NCBI GenBank assembly: GCA_963974125.1
Contig: CAXBCH010000005.1
Span: 62,001-126,000, forward strand
Direction of reading: 5' to 3'
From: Haliea sp963974125
GTDB taxonomy: Bacteria > Pseudomonadota > Gammaproteobacteria > Pseudomonadales > Halieaceae
DNA: 64,000 nt
The number at the start of each line of letters is the position of its first letter. Position 1 is the stretch's first letter. The translations under genes were made by a program, and so were the position numbers. Below the pieces are notes generated by a model. That model was not told the DNA's origin. It ran no database searches and saw nothing but the letters and a program-made list of their open reading frames with translations. Shown here one piece after another: positions 34,512-42,680 of the stretch.

Positions 34512-35999
34512 ATGCTTGATACCCTCAAACAGGACTGGTTCGGCAATATCCGGGGCGACCTGCTCGCCGGCCTCGTCGTTGCCCTCGCCCTGATCCCCGA
34601 GGCCATCGCTTTTTCCATTATCGCCGGCGTCGACCCCAAGGTCGGCCTCTATGCCTCGTTCTGCATCGCCGTGGTCATCGCCTTCACCGGCGGTCGGCCG
34701 GGGATGATCTCCGCCGCCACGGGTGCGATGGCGCTGTTGATGATCACCCTGGTGCGGGAACACGGCCTTGAGTATCTGCTGGCGGCCACGGTGCTCACCG
34801 GGATGCTGCAGATCCTGGCGGGATTCTTTCGCCTCGGGTCGCTGATGCGCTTCGTCTCCCGGTCGGTAGTGACCGGGTTCGTCAACGCGCTGGCGATACT
34901 GATCTTCCTGGCCCAGCTGCCGGAGCTGACCGGCGTCACCTGGCATGTCTACGCCATGACCGCAGCCGGCCTCGGCATCATCTACCTGTTCCCGCTGCTG
35001 CCGGCGGTGGGCAAGCTGGTACCGTCACCGCTGATCTGTATTCTCGCACTGACCGCGGTGGCGATCGTACTGCAGCTGGATATCCGCACCGTGGGCGACA
35101 TGGGCGATCTGCCGGATACGCTGCCGGTATTCCTGTGGCCGGACGTGCCGCTGAATCTGGAAACCCTCGCCATCATCTTCCCCTACGCCGTCGCGCTTGC
35201 CATCGTCGGCCTGCTGGAGTCGATGATGACCGCCACCATCGTCGATGACCTCACCGACACACCGAGCGACAAGAACCGGGAGTGCAAGGGCCAGGGTATC
35301 GCCAATATTGGCTCCGGTCTGCTCGGTGGCATGGCGGGTTGCGCCATGATCGGCCAGTCGGTTATCAATATTAAATCCGGTGGCCGCGGCCGCCTGTCCT
35401 GCTTCGCCGCCGGCGTCTTCTTGCTGCTGATGGTGGTGTTCATGGGGGAGTGGCTCAAGCAAATCCCCATGGCGGCCCTGGTGGCGGTGATGATCATGGT
35501 CGCCATCGGTACCTTCTCCTGGGACTCCATCCGCAACCTGAAGCACCACCCGTTATCCTCGAGCATCGTCATGCTGGCAACGGTGGTGGTCGTGGTGGGC
35601 ACTCACAACCTGGCGCTGGGCGTGATGGTGGGCGTGTTGCTGGCGGCGCTGTTCTTCGCCAACAAGATCAGCCGCTTCATGCTGGTGAAATCGGTGGATG
35701 GCAGTGACGGCCACCGGGTCTATACCGTCGTCGGCCAGGTGTTCTTTGCCACCGCGGACGGCTTCATTGGCGCCTTCGACTTCAAAGAGGCGCTGGAGCG
35801 TGTCACTATCGACGTATCCAGCGCGCATTTCTGGGACATCACCGCGGTATCGGCCCTGGACAAGGTGATGATCAAGTTCCGCCGCGAGGGCGCCGAGGTC
35901 AATCTGGTCGGGATGAATGCGGCCAGCGCCACCATCGTCGACCGCTTCGGTGTGCACGACAAGCCGGACGCCATCGAGCAACTGATGTCCGGCCACTAG
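34512..35999 (+). CDS. SulP family anion transporter with STAS domain
   Basis: 495-aa SulP transporter, carrying sulfate, bicarbonate or similar anions across the inner membrane. It begins with the family sequence DLLAGLVVALALIPEAIAFS and the substrate-site helix KVGLYASFCIAVVIAFTGGR. Helices continue to about 390, then a cytoplasmic STAS domain runs from about 400 (VYTVVGQVFFATADGFIGAF) to the end. The substrate cannot be decided. It precedes a universal stress protein gene with essentially no gap, an arrangement seen for other SulP genes. Confidence 0.92.
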   Translation: MLDTLKQDWFGNIRGDLLAGLVVALALIPEAIAFSIIAGVDPKVGLYASFCIAVVIAFTGGRPGMISAATGAMALLMITLVREHGLEYLLAATVLTGMLQILAGFFRLGSLMRFVSRSVVTGFVNALAILIFLAQLPELTGVTWHVYAMTAAGLGIIYLFPLLPAVGKLVPSPLICILALTAVAIVLQLDIRTVGDMGDLPDTLPVFLWPDVPLNLETLAIIFPYAVALAIVGLLESMMTATIVDDLTDTPSDKNRECKGQGIANIGSGLLGGMAGCAMIGQSVINIKSGGRGRLSCFAAGVFLLLMVVFMGEWLKQIPMAALVAVMIMVAIGTFSWDSIRNLKHHPLSSSIVMLATVVVVVGTHNLALGVMVGVLLAALFFANKISRFMLVKSVDGSDGHRVYTVVGQVFFATADGFIGAFDFKEALERVTIDVSSAHFWDITAVSALDKVMIKFRREGAEVNLVGMNAASATIVDRFGVHDKPDAIEQLMSGH

Positions 36000-36010
36000 T
36001 GAGTGATAAC

Positions 36011-36862
36011 ATGAATAACATTGTCGCCTGTATCGACGGCTCCGCCAGCGCCCGCTGTGTCACTGTCGCCAGTGCCTGGGCCAGCGACCGGCTGGACACC
36101 CCCCTGATGCTGTTGCACGTACTGGAAAGACCCTCGGCACCGCCGGTGCAGGACTTGTCCGGTGCGATTGGTCTCGGCAGCCGCGAACAGCTGTTGGAGG
36201 AGCTGACCATGCTGGACGAGCGCCGGGAGAAACTGGCGCTGGAGCACGGCAAGCACCTGCTGCAGGATGCGGAAATGATAGCCCTGAAGGCGGGCGCCCG
36301 GGATGTGATACGCAAACAGCGCCACGGTGACCTGGTCGATGCCCTGCGCGACCTGGAGGAGGACACCCGCCTGCTGGTCATGGGCCGGCTGGGTGAGGAC
36401 CATGACATTGCCGCGCACACGATTGGCTCACACCTGGAAAGCGTGGTGCGCAGCGTGCACCGGCCGATCATGGTGGTGATGCGGGAGTTTGTCGCCCCGC
36501 GGCAATTCATGATTGCCTTCGATGGCAGTGCCACCGCGTCCAAGGCCCTGGACCTGGTCGCCAACAGCCCGCTGCTGGTAGGCCTGCCGTGCCATCTGGT
36601 CACCGTGGGTCCGCTGTCGGCCGAACAGACACGGCAGATCGGGCAGGCGCGCGACATCCTCGCGGGCGCCGGCTTCGAGGTCACCACCGCCACCGTGGAG
36701 GGCGAGGTCCAGGCCGCCCTGGGCCAGTATCACCGCGACAACGATATTGACCTGATGGTCATGGGCGCCTGGGGCCATTCCCGTATCCGCCAGTTCTTCG
36801 TTGGCAGCAACACCACCCGCATGCTCAGCCACAGCGACATCACCCTGCTGCTGTTGCGCTGA
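36011..36862 (+). CDS. Tandem universal stress protein (UspA-like, two domains)
   Basis: 283 aa with two Usp domains. The first begins NNIVACIDGSASARCVTVAS and ends LVMGRLGEDHDI. The second begins FMIAFDGSATASKALDLVA and ends LMVMGAWGHSRIRQFFVGSN, an ATP-binding G-x2-G-x9-G(S/T) loop. Usp proteins support survival under starvation or stress. The start is ATG 36011 (GTGAG upstream); GTG 35999, overlapping the SulP stop, is possible. Tight linkage suggests it modulates the SulP transporter. Confidence 0.88.
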   Translation: MNNIVACIDGSASARCVTVASAWASDRLDTPLMLLHVLERPSAPPVQDLSGAIGLGSREQLLEELTMLDERREKLALEHGKHLLQDAEMIALKAGARDVIRKQRHGDLVDALRDLEEDTRLLVMGRLGEDHDIAAHTIGSHLESVVRSVHRPIMVVMREFVAPRQFMIAFDGSATASKALDLVANSPLLVGLPCHLVTVGPLSAEQTRQIGQARDILAGAGFEVTTATVEGEVQAALGQYHRDNDIDLMVMGAWGHSRIRQFFVGSNTTRMLSHSDITLLLLR

Positions 36863-36883
36863 CCACTGCCCCCGCGGGCCCGA

Positions 36884-37705
36884 TCACAGCGCCCGGTACA
36901 ACATCCTCCCGGACACCAGCAGCAGGAAAACACCGAACGCCAGGTTCAGCTGGCGTGCGTTCATGCGGTGGGCAATGCGCGCGCCCTGGGGCGCGGCCAG
37001 GATGGTCGCCGGCGCGATGCAGACCAGTCCCAGCAGATTGACAAAGCCCAGGCTGGCCGGTGGCAGGCGCGGGTCGCCCCAACCCGTCACCACGAAGGCC
37101 ACAGCTCCGGGGACGCTGATCAGCAGGCCAAACAGCGCCGAGGTGCCCACCGCCCGGTGAATGGTGTGCCCGAGCAGCGTCAGCACCGGCACGCTGAAAG
37201 TACCGCCACCGATGCCCATCATGCTGGACAGGCCACCGATCCCGAAGGGTACCAGGCGGATCGCCGCGCCCGCGGGTATCTCCCGCGCGGAATGCGGATT
37301 GCGCCCCCCGAACAGCAGCATGCGCAGACCCAGCAGCACCGCCACCGAGCCGAAGATCAGCGCCAGCACGTTGCTGTGCAGGCGCGAAGCCAGCCAGGCA
37401 CCGAAGACAGCGCCCAGCAGGATGTAGCCGCCCCAACTGCGCGCCAGGCCAAAGTCCACGGACCCGCGCTGGTGGTGGGCGCGGGCCGATGACATCGAGG
37501 TGAGGATGATGGTCGCCAGCGAGGTCGCCACCGCGATGTGCATGCGGATGGCGGGATCAACCCCCAGGGTTCCCAGGGCCGTGTCCAGCACCGGCACGAT
37601 GACAATGCCGCCACCCACACCCAGCAGGCCCGCCATGAGGCCGGCGACAATACCGGTGGCCAGCATTGCCAGCACCAGCGGCCCCCATTCGGTTACAAGC
37701 TCCAT
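36884..37705 (-). CDS. TSUP family (TauE/SafE) membrane exporter
   Basis: 273-aa protein with about eight hydrophobic helices in two repeats. Repeat starts read GLMAGLLGVGGGIVIVPVL and IGGLSSMMGIGGGTFSVPVL, the paired GxGGG signature of TauE/SafE transporters, which move sulfite, sulfoacetate or related organosulfur anions. ATG 37705 has AAGGAG upstream. It converges on the Usp gene (22 bp apart) and diverges from an FAH-family gene. Proximity to the SulP transporter may indicate sulfur-anion traffic, but no sulfur enzymes are nearby. Confidence 0.88.
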   Translation of the reverse strand: MELVTEWGPLVLAMLATGIVAGLMAGLLGVGGGIVIVPVLDTALGTLGVDPAIRMHIAVATSLATIILTSMSSARAHHQRGSVDFGLARSWGGYILLGAVFGAWLASRLHSNVLALIFGSVAVLLGLRMLLFGGRNPHSAREIPAGAAIRLVPFGIGGLSSMMGIGGGTFSVPVLTLLGHTIHRAVGTSALFGLLISVPGAVAFVVTGWGDPRLPPASLGFVNLLGLVCIAPATILAAPQGARIAHRMNARQLNLAFGVFLLLVSGRMLYRAL

Positions 37706-37811
37706 CGTTACTCCTTGCTTACACTTCAGGCCGACGCGCACTGTTGCCGGCGCCGGCGACCGCGCTATGATGCCACAGCATTCATGCCAGGCCGTATCGG
37801 GGACCCTTTTT

Positions 37812-38423
37812 GTGCACACAATTCACTGCCGGGACCGCGCCATCGCACCCTCCAAGATCGTCTGCATCGGCCGCAACTACGTGGCCCATATCGAAGAGCT
37901 GGGCAACGAGCTGCCCGAGGACATGGTCGTATTCCTCAAGCCCAACTCGGCCCTCGGCGACACTCTGTACGCCGCCCGCGGTGAGCCATTGCACTACGAG
38001 GGTGAAATCGCGTTTCTGGTCGAGGGTGGACAGCTGGCCGCCGTGGGCTTTGGCCTCGACCTGACCAAGCGCAGCCTGCAGTCGCGCCTGAAAGAGAAAG
38101 GCCTGCCCTGGGAGCGCGCCAAGGCCTTCGACGGCGCCGCCCTGTGCAGCGAGTTCGTGCCGCTGACGCTGCCGGTCGAGCAACTGTCACTGGAACTGCG
38201 CGTGGACGGCGAACTGCGACAGCAGGGGGGCGTGCCGCTGATGCTGTATTCGCCGCAGAGTATTCTCGACAACCTGGCCGGCTTCATGACCCTGGAGGAC
38301 GGCGACATTGTCATGACCGGGACCCCGGCGGGTGTGGGCGAAATCCTCGCCGGCCAGCGTTTTCAGGGGCGCGTACTGGGCAATGGCGTCGCCCTGGTGG
38401 AAGCCAGCTGGACAGCGTGTTGA
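37812..38423 (+). CDS. Fumarylacetoacetate hydrolase family protein
   Basis: 203-aa FAH-fold enzyme, compact like E. coli YcgM. Blocks: KIVCIGRNYVAHIEELGNE, FLKPNSALG, LHYEGEIAFLVE with the metal-binding glutamates, GAALCSEFVPL, MLYSPQSILDNLAGFMTLE and IVMTGTPAGVG. Members cleave C-C bonds of acylpyruvates or decarboxylate oxaloacetate. The frame is open far upstream, but homology begins near GTG 37812, which I take as start (GGGGA upstream). It stands alone, so its substrate is open. Confidence 0.86.
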   Translation: MHTIHCRDRAIAPSKIVCIGRNYVAHIEELGNELPEDMVVFLKPNSALGDTLYAARGEPLHYEGEIAFLVEGGQLAAVGFGLDLTKRSLQSRLKEKGLPWERAKAFDGAALCSEFVPLTLPVEQLSLELRVDGELRQQGGVPLMLYSPQSILDNLAGFMTLEDGDIVMTGTPAGVGEILAGQRFQGRVLGNGVALVEASWTAC

Positions 38424-38431
38424 GCGGGAGG

Positions 38432-39520
38432 CTAGCGACCCGGGTCGGGCACATCCCCGACGGTGACGGGCTCAGCCGCAGCTTTTTCCTGCGCCAACTC
38501 CCGGTCCTCCGCGTCGTCATCCAGTCCCTCTTGGGTATCGCCCCGCACGGGCTGGTGGCACAGCTCAACCAGCAGGGGGAAGTGATCCGAACCGAAGGCC
38601 GGCAGGCGGCGCAGTTCGCTGACCGTGAAGTGATCGCTGTGGTACAGATGGTCAAGCGGCCAGCGCAGCAATTTATGCTCGGCGTGAAAGGTGTTGAACA
38701 TGCCGCGACCGACCCGCGGATCGAGCAGGCCGCTGATCTTGCGAAACAGGCGCGTGGTCGTGGACCAGGCGACGTCGTTGAGATCGCCGGTCACCACGAT
38801 CGGACCGCTCTCCTCCGCGACCGATTGCGCCACCACCACCAACTCTGCATCGCGCTCCGTGGATTCCTCGTTCTCGGTGGGGCTGGGCGGCGCCGGATGC
38901 AGTACATGCAGGCGCAGGGTAACCGTGTCCGACAGCTGTACTTTGGCGTGGATTGACGGTATGTCCTCCTGCACGAGGTAGGCAATCTCGGTGTCACTGA
39001 GCGACAGCCGGGAGTACAGGTGCATGCCGTAGAGGTTGTCCAGCGGCACCTTGACGCTGAACGGATAGTCGCCCTCAAGCGTGTCCAGACAATCCTGCCA
39101 GCGGGAATCGGATTCCAGTGTGATAAAGATATCCGGATCGTTCTCGCGTACCAGCTCGAGGAACCGTTCCGTCTGCCGGTTCGAGGTCAGAACATTGGCG
39201 GTCAGCAGACGCAGGCAGGGAGTCGCGCCGTCGGCGTCCAGAACTTCCCGCGGCCACAGGCGGGTGTAGGGAATAATCCACCAGGCATGGAAAATGATGC
39301 AACCAGCACACAGGACCAGACCGGTGAGCGTCAGGGCGGTAAAGCCGTGCAGCTGAACGATCACCCCGCCGGTGCAAAGCAACGCTGCGGCGAGCGTCGA
39401 CAGCTGTAGGCGGGGAAAGTCCAGGCCACGAATCCACCAGGCGGTAATGCGTGACAGCGGCAGCAGGGTAGCCAGCACCAGTACAACAATCGCGCCAAGC
39501 CATATCCACTGCACCGTCAC
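38432..39520 (-). CDS. Membrane-anchored endonuclease/exonuclease/phosphatase family protein
   Basis: 362 aa. Three N-terminal hydrophobic helices are followed by an EEP (DNase I-like) fold: LRLLTANVLTSNRQTE, the metal-binding IFITLESDSRW, PIVVTGDLNDVAWS and FGSDHFPLLVEL, so the catalytic Glu, Asp-x-Asn and final His are present. It would hydrolyse phosphodiesters or phospholipids at the periplasmic face. GTG 39520 is taken as start because AGAGGG lies seven bases upstream; the frame is open to 39688 with no good site. The stop lies 8 bp from that of the convergent FAH-family gene. Confidence 0.85.
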   Translation of the reverse strand: MTVQWIWLGAIVVLVLATLLPLSRITAWWIRGLDFPRLQLSTLAAALLCTGGVIVQLHGFTALTLTGLVLCAGCIIFHAWWIIPYTRLWPREVLDADGATPCLRLLTANVLTSNRQTERFLELVRENDPDIFITLESDSRWQDCLDTLEGDYPFSVKVPLDNLYGMHLYSRLSLSDTEIAYLVQEDIPSIHAKVQLSDTVTLRLHVLHPAPPSPTENEESTERDAELVVVAQSVAEESGPIVVTGDLNDVAWSTTTRLFRKISGLLDPRVGRGMFNTFHAEHKLLRWPLDHLYHSDHFTVSELRRLPAFGSDHFPLLVELCHQPVRGDTQEGLDDDAEDRELAQEKAAAEPVTVGDVPDPGR

Positions 39521-39677
39521 CGCCGACCCTCTGCTGTGTTTTTCAAACTGCGCACACGAATTCCAGACCAGAGCGGCGTACGCGCGCACCATGACTCCCT
39601 TGCAGCTTACACACTGTGCAGGATTGTGAAAGCCACACTTTTCCAGTAGTTTAAGGCAAACCACGGAGTGGCCGCCC

Positions 39678-40229
39678 ATGCAACACATCCTGAAACTGGA
39701 CGTAGCGGGTCAACCACGGGGCTGGATCACAGCCCACGAAGCCGTATCCGCCTACGCCCGCGGTGACGTCCTCTACGGCGTCGGCGACCCCTTGCCACCG
39801 ATCATGGGCGGAATCCAGCGTCTCACCGGCCTGCGCTCCCGCATCGATCTGCAGCCCATCATCGCCCTGCAGGGCCGGGTTCGCAGCAACTTCAGCCTGC
39901 CATTGTGCAACCGCACCCTGTTCCGCCGGGATGATCACCGCTGTCTCTACTGCGGCCAGCAATTTCACCGCGCCGAACTGACCCGCGACCATGTCCTTCC
40001 CACCTCCCGCGGCGGTCGCGACCGTTGGGAGAATGTGGTTGCAGCCTGCCGCCGCTGCAACTGGGCGAAGGACAATCGCACCCCGGAAGAGGCCGGCATG
40101 CCGCTGCTCGCGGTACCGTTCCGACCCAATACCTGGGAGTGGCATTTTCTGGCCAAGGAGCGGGTACTGGCGGACCAGATGGACTACCTGTCACAACAGT
40201 TCCGGGGTCTGCGCGCCTGGGCGCACTGA
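39678..40229 (+). CDS. HNH endonuclease
   Basis: 183-aa stand-alone HNH protein. The nuclease module reads RRDDHRCLYCGQQF, TRDHVLPTSRGGRDRWENVV and CRRCNWAKDNRTPEEAGM, with two CxxC zinc pairs and the catalytic His-Asn-His/Asn set. An N-terminal domain of about 80 residues precedes it. This is the form common in gammaproteobacterial chromosomes (sometimes annotated as a restriction-like HNH), role unknown. GGAGTGG lies just upstream of ATG 39678. It is unrelated to the DUF222-HNH pair at 28188-29822. Confidence 0.9.
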   Translation: MQHILKLDVAGQPRGWITAHEAVSAYARGDVLYGVGDPLPPIMGGIQRLTGLRSRIDLQPIIALQGRVRSNFSLPLCNRTLFRRDDHRCLYCGQQFHRAELTRDHVLPTSRGGRDRWENVVAACRRCNWAKDNRTPEEAGMPLLAVPFRPNTWEWHFLAKERVLADQMDYLSQQFRGLRAWAH

Positions 40230-40241
40230 CCCGGAGCGAAC

Positions 40242-41351
40242 TCAGCCGCGGAAATAGCGCTGGGCCACGAAGGGCATCTTCGCCACAGTGACCGCGACCG
40301 GCTTGCCGCGTACATCCACGACCAGCCGCGTACCCGGGTCGGCAAAATCCCGCCGCACATAGGCAATGGCGATGGGCGCGCCCACGCTGGCGCCAAAGCA
40401 GGCCGAGCAAATTTCTCCCACGTGTTCACCGCGCTCATCGAGCACCGACTGCCCCTCCCGCACCGGGCGCTTGCCATCCACCGCCAGGCCCACTCGCCGC
40501 AGCCGTGGCTTGTGCTCGATCAGGTGAAAGATCCTTTCGGCACCGGGAAACCCGCCGGCGCGCTCGCCACCGGAACGCCGCGCCTTGCCGATGGACCAGA
40601 CCAGCCCGGCCTGCACTGGATCAATGGTGGCGCTCAACTCGTGCCCGTAGAGGCACAGGCCCGCTTCCAGGCGCAGGGAATCGCGGGCACCCAGGCCAAT
40701 GGCTTCAACTTCCGGCTGCGCCAGCAACAGGCGAGCGATCCTGTCGGCACTCGCTGCGGGCAAGGACAGCTCGAAGCCGTCCTCACCAGTGTAGCCGGAG
40801 CAGGTGATGTACAGTTCCACCCCATTGATGCTGACGCGGGCGCCACTCATGAAAGTGAGCGCCACTGTCTCCGCACACAGACGGCCCATGACCTCGCGGG
40901 CCGCAGGTCCTTGCAGGGCCAGCAGGGCCTGATCCGTGAGCACCTCGAGACTCTGGCCCTGCAGGTGCGTGCGCAGATGCGCGATATCCTGTTCCTTGCA
41001 GGCGGCATTGACCACCAGGAAGAACGTTTCCGGACCCCAGCGGGTAATGATCAGGTCATCCAGCACGCCGCCGGTGTTGTTGGTCAGCAGGGCGTAGGTC
41101 TGGCGATTTTCCCCGAGACCAAGGACGTCCGCGGGCACCAGGGACTCAAGCAGCTCCGCCGAGCCAGGGCCCGACAGCACCAGCTGGCCCATATGGGACA
41201 CATCGAACAGCCCCGCGGCCTGTCGGGTATGCAAATGCTCCCTGATAATACCCGCCGGGTATTGCACCGGCATCTCGTAACCTGCGAAAGGCACCATGCG
41301 GGCACCGAGTTCCCGATGCAGCGCGTCGAGAGGAGTGTGTAACAGGGTCAT
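40242..41351 (-). CDS. gcvT: Glycine cleavage system T protein (aminomethyltransferase)
   Basis: 369-aa GcvT, which transfers the methylene group from lipoyl-GcvH to tetrahydrofolate and releases ammonia. It begins TLLHTPLDALHRELGARMVP with FAGYEMPVQYP, and contains FDVSHMGQ, LALQGPAA, CSGYTGEDGFELSL, GLGARDSLRLEAGL and GHEL, all standard for true GcvT rather than YgfZ or dimethylglycine dehydrogenase fragments. The start at ATG 41351 has GAGG eight bases upstream. No gcvH or gcvP adjoins it on either side here, unlike the usual gcvTHP order. Confidence 0.93.
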   Translation of the reverse strand: MTLLHTPLDALHRELGARMVPFAGYEMPVQYPAGIIREHLHTRQAAGLFDVSHMGQLVLSGPGSAELLESLVPADVLGLGENRQTYALLTNNTGGVLDDLIITRWGPETFFLVVNAACKEQDIAHLRTHLQGQSLEVLTDQALLALQGPAAREVMGRLCAETVALTFMSGARVSINGVELYITCSGYTGEDGFELSLPAASADRIARLLLAQPEVEAIGLGARDSLRLEAGLCLYGHELSATIDPVQAGLVWSIGKARRSGGERAGGFPGAERIFHLIEHKPRLRRVGLAVDGKRPVREGQSVLDERGEHVGEICSACFGASVGAPIAIAYVRRDFADPGTRLVVDVRGKPVAVTVAKMPFVAQRYFRG

Positions 41352-41399
41352 CGTTAACGCCTCGGCTGTGTCTGGCTGCGAGCAATCCGGCACTCTACC

Positions 41400-41439
41400 C
41401 AGAGGCCGGGCCCCGCGCAAGGCGGGGCATTTGCCTCTG
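41400..41439. promoter_or_regulatory. Nested inverted repeat between gcvT and the shikimate-kinase-like gene
   Basis: Two concentric perfect stems: outer CAGAGGC (41400-41406) with GCCTCTG (41433-41439), inner GCCCCGC (41410-41416) with GCGGGGC (41422-41428), around a 5-nt GCAAG loop. It can form one 14-bp interrupted hairpin. It lies 49 bp upstream of gcvT and 46 bp upstream of the kinase GTG, between divergent genes, with no T-tract. Role unknown: structured leader, operator or extragenic palindrome. Confidence 0.6.
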
Positions 41440-41484
41440 TGGCGGCGGCATGGATAATGTGCGCTCCTGCAGCAGGATCATGCC

Positions 41485-42009
41485 GTGTCCACAGACTCCC
41501 CCACAGCGCGTACCATCAGCCTGATCGGCATGCCCGGCGCCGGCAAAAGTACCGTCGGTGTTTTGCTGGCGAAACTCTCGGGACTGGCCTTCAATGACAC
41601 CGACCTGGAGATCCAGGTGCAGGCGGAGGCTACCCTGCAGGAAATAATAGACAGTCGCGGCCATATCGCCCTGCGCGCCCTGGAGGAGGAGATCCTGCTG
41701 ACGATCCCACTGGACCACAGTGTCATCGCCACTGGCGGCAGCGTGGTTTACAGCGACAGGATCATGCAGCGCCTGCAACAGGCGGGGCCGGTGGTCTATC
41801 TCGATGTACCCATGTCGACCCTGGAAGCCCGCGTCGCCGCGGCGCCACCGCGCGGCATCGCCAGTGAGGCCGGCTACAGCTATGCCGATATCTTCCATGA
41901 ACGCACCCCGCTCTATCGGCGCTACGCGGATATCACCGTCGCCACTGCAGGGCGCGACCCCCAGGACGTTGCCATGGAGATTCTGACCCGGCTGCGCGGC
42001 AGCGGCTGA
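41485..42009 (+). CDS. Shikimate-kinase-like P-loop kinase
   Basis: 174 aa. Walker A LIGMPGAGKSTVG, substrate-site DTDLEIQ, LRALEEEIL (the shikimate-binding FRxxE region), VIATGGSVVY, and RTPLYRRYAD with the lid/adenine arginines: an AroK-like layout. Housekeeping aroK normally lies beside aroB, absent here, so this may be a paralogue with another small alcohol as substrate. The frame starts at GTG 41485 with AGGA nine bases upstream; an ATG at 41480 is in another frame. Divergent from gcvT. Confidence 0.82.
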   Translation: MSTDSPTARTISLIGMPGAGKSTVGVLLAKLSGLAFNDTDLEIQVQAEATLQEIIDSRGHIALRALEEEILLTIPLDHSVIATGGSVVYSDRIMQRLQQAGPVVYLDVPMSTLEARVAAAPPRGIASEAGYSYADIFHERTPLYRRYADITVATAGRDPQDVAMEILTRLRGSG

Positions 42010-42366
42010 GCCAGCATGGACGCGGCCGGACACGTCCGCCGACATGAAACCGGACACCCTGGCCCGCCCGCGGCCACCGACTGCCCCCGGTATACGGGGC
42101 CCGCAGCATTGGCACGACCTTTGCTGAACCTAACCCAGGCGGCCCGCTGGCAACACCGTCAAGGATGACAGACTACAGGGACGTAGCCGCGAGTGCAGGG
42201 AACCCAGGGCCGGGAGCGGGCCGCCTATCCATAAGCAGCTATTGCACAGCAGCATCCTCAACAAAATAGTTTTGTCATAAATCCAATAAAATTTTGATTT
42301 ACTCGCCGAAATCACTGAGTGATATTGCGCCGAAATTCAAGGCTGTAAATCATCAGGAGGTGATTT
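42010..42366. other. Intergenic region with an AT-rich palindrome
   Basis: 357 bp. The left 240 bp are GC-rich and hold no credible gene; a 50-codon ORF from 42016 has no ribosome site. From about 42260 to 42300 the DNA becomes strongly AT-rich, unlike its surroundings, and contains the perfect inverted repeat ACAAAATAGTTTTGT (42261-42275). This is probably the promoter/operator region of the small gene at 42367, but I cannot place -35/-10 elements with confidence. Confidence 0.45.
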
Positions 42367-42588
42367 ATGACTGAACGCACCCAGGAACCCGCCGCCAGTG
42401 ACGGCCTCGACGACATTTTCGAGCCGGCGCTGATGGACATGGCAGACGATGACTTTGACGAGGTTGTCTCTGTCTCCACTGAAAAGCAGCGTCTGGCCGC
42501 AAAACGCCGCCGTGCCGAGCAGCGCCTGGAACAGCGCCGCTTGCGGGAGGAGCTGGGCTACTACGACCTGGAGCTCGAGGACTTCTAG
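42367..42588 (+). CDS. PA3496-like small acidic/basic protein
   Basis: 73 aa. The first half is acidic (LDDIFEPALMDMADDDFDE); the second is a basic helix with a regular Arg/Glu pattern (KRRRAEQRLEQRRLREELG) ending YYDLELEDF. This split-charge pattern resembles the PA3496 family, proposed to affect envelope integrity in Pseudomonas. A strong AGGAGGTGA ribosome site lies just upstream. It follows an AT-rich regulatory stretch, and GC-rich hairpins (GCCCGG/CCGGGC near 42639-42660) lie beyond the stop, possibly a weak terminator. Confidence 0.75.
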   Translation: MTERTQEPAASDGLDDIFEPALMDMADDDFDEVVSVSTEKQRLAAKRRRAEQRLEQRRLREELGYYDLELEDF

Positions 42589-42680
42589 TCCGCGATGGCG
42601 GGTGCCTGCTCGCGCCCGCCCCGATCACCAGACACCCGCCCGGGTTGTCCCACCGGGCGACGTGGTCTTTTCTTTCGCCG

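Noticed and set aside
41352..41484. Glycine riboswitch upstream of gcvT
   Set aside because: The leader contains only the nested palindrome; I cannot find the tandem conserved aptamer cores expected of a glycine riboswitch.
42016..42168. 50-codon ORF in the intergenic region before the PA3496-like gene
   Set aside because: No ribosome site, no recognisable family and Arg/Pro/His-rich random-looking sequence.
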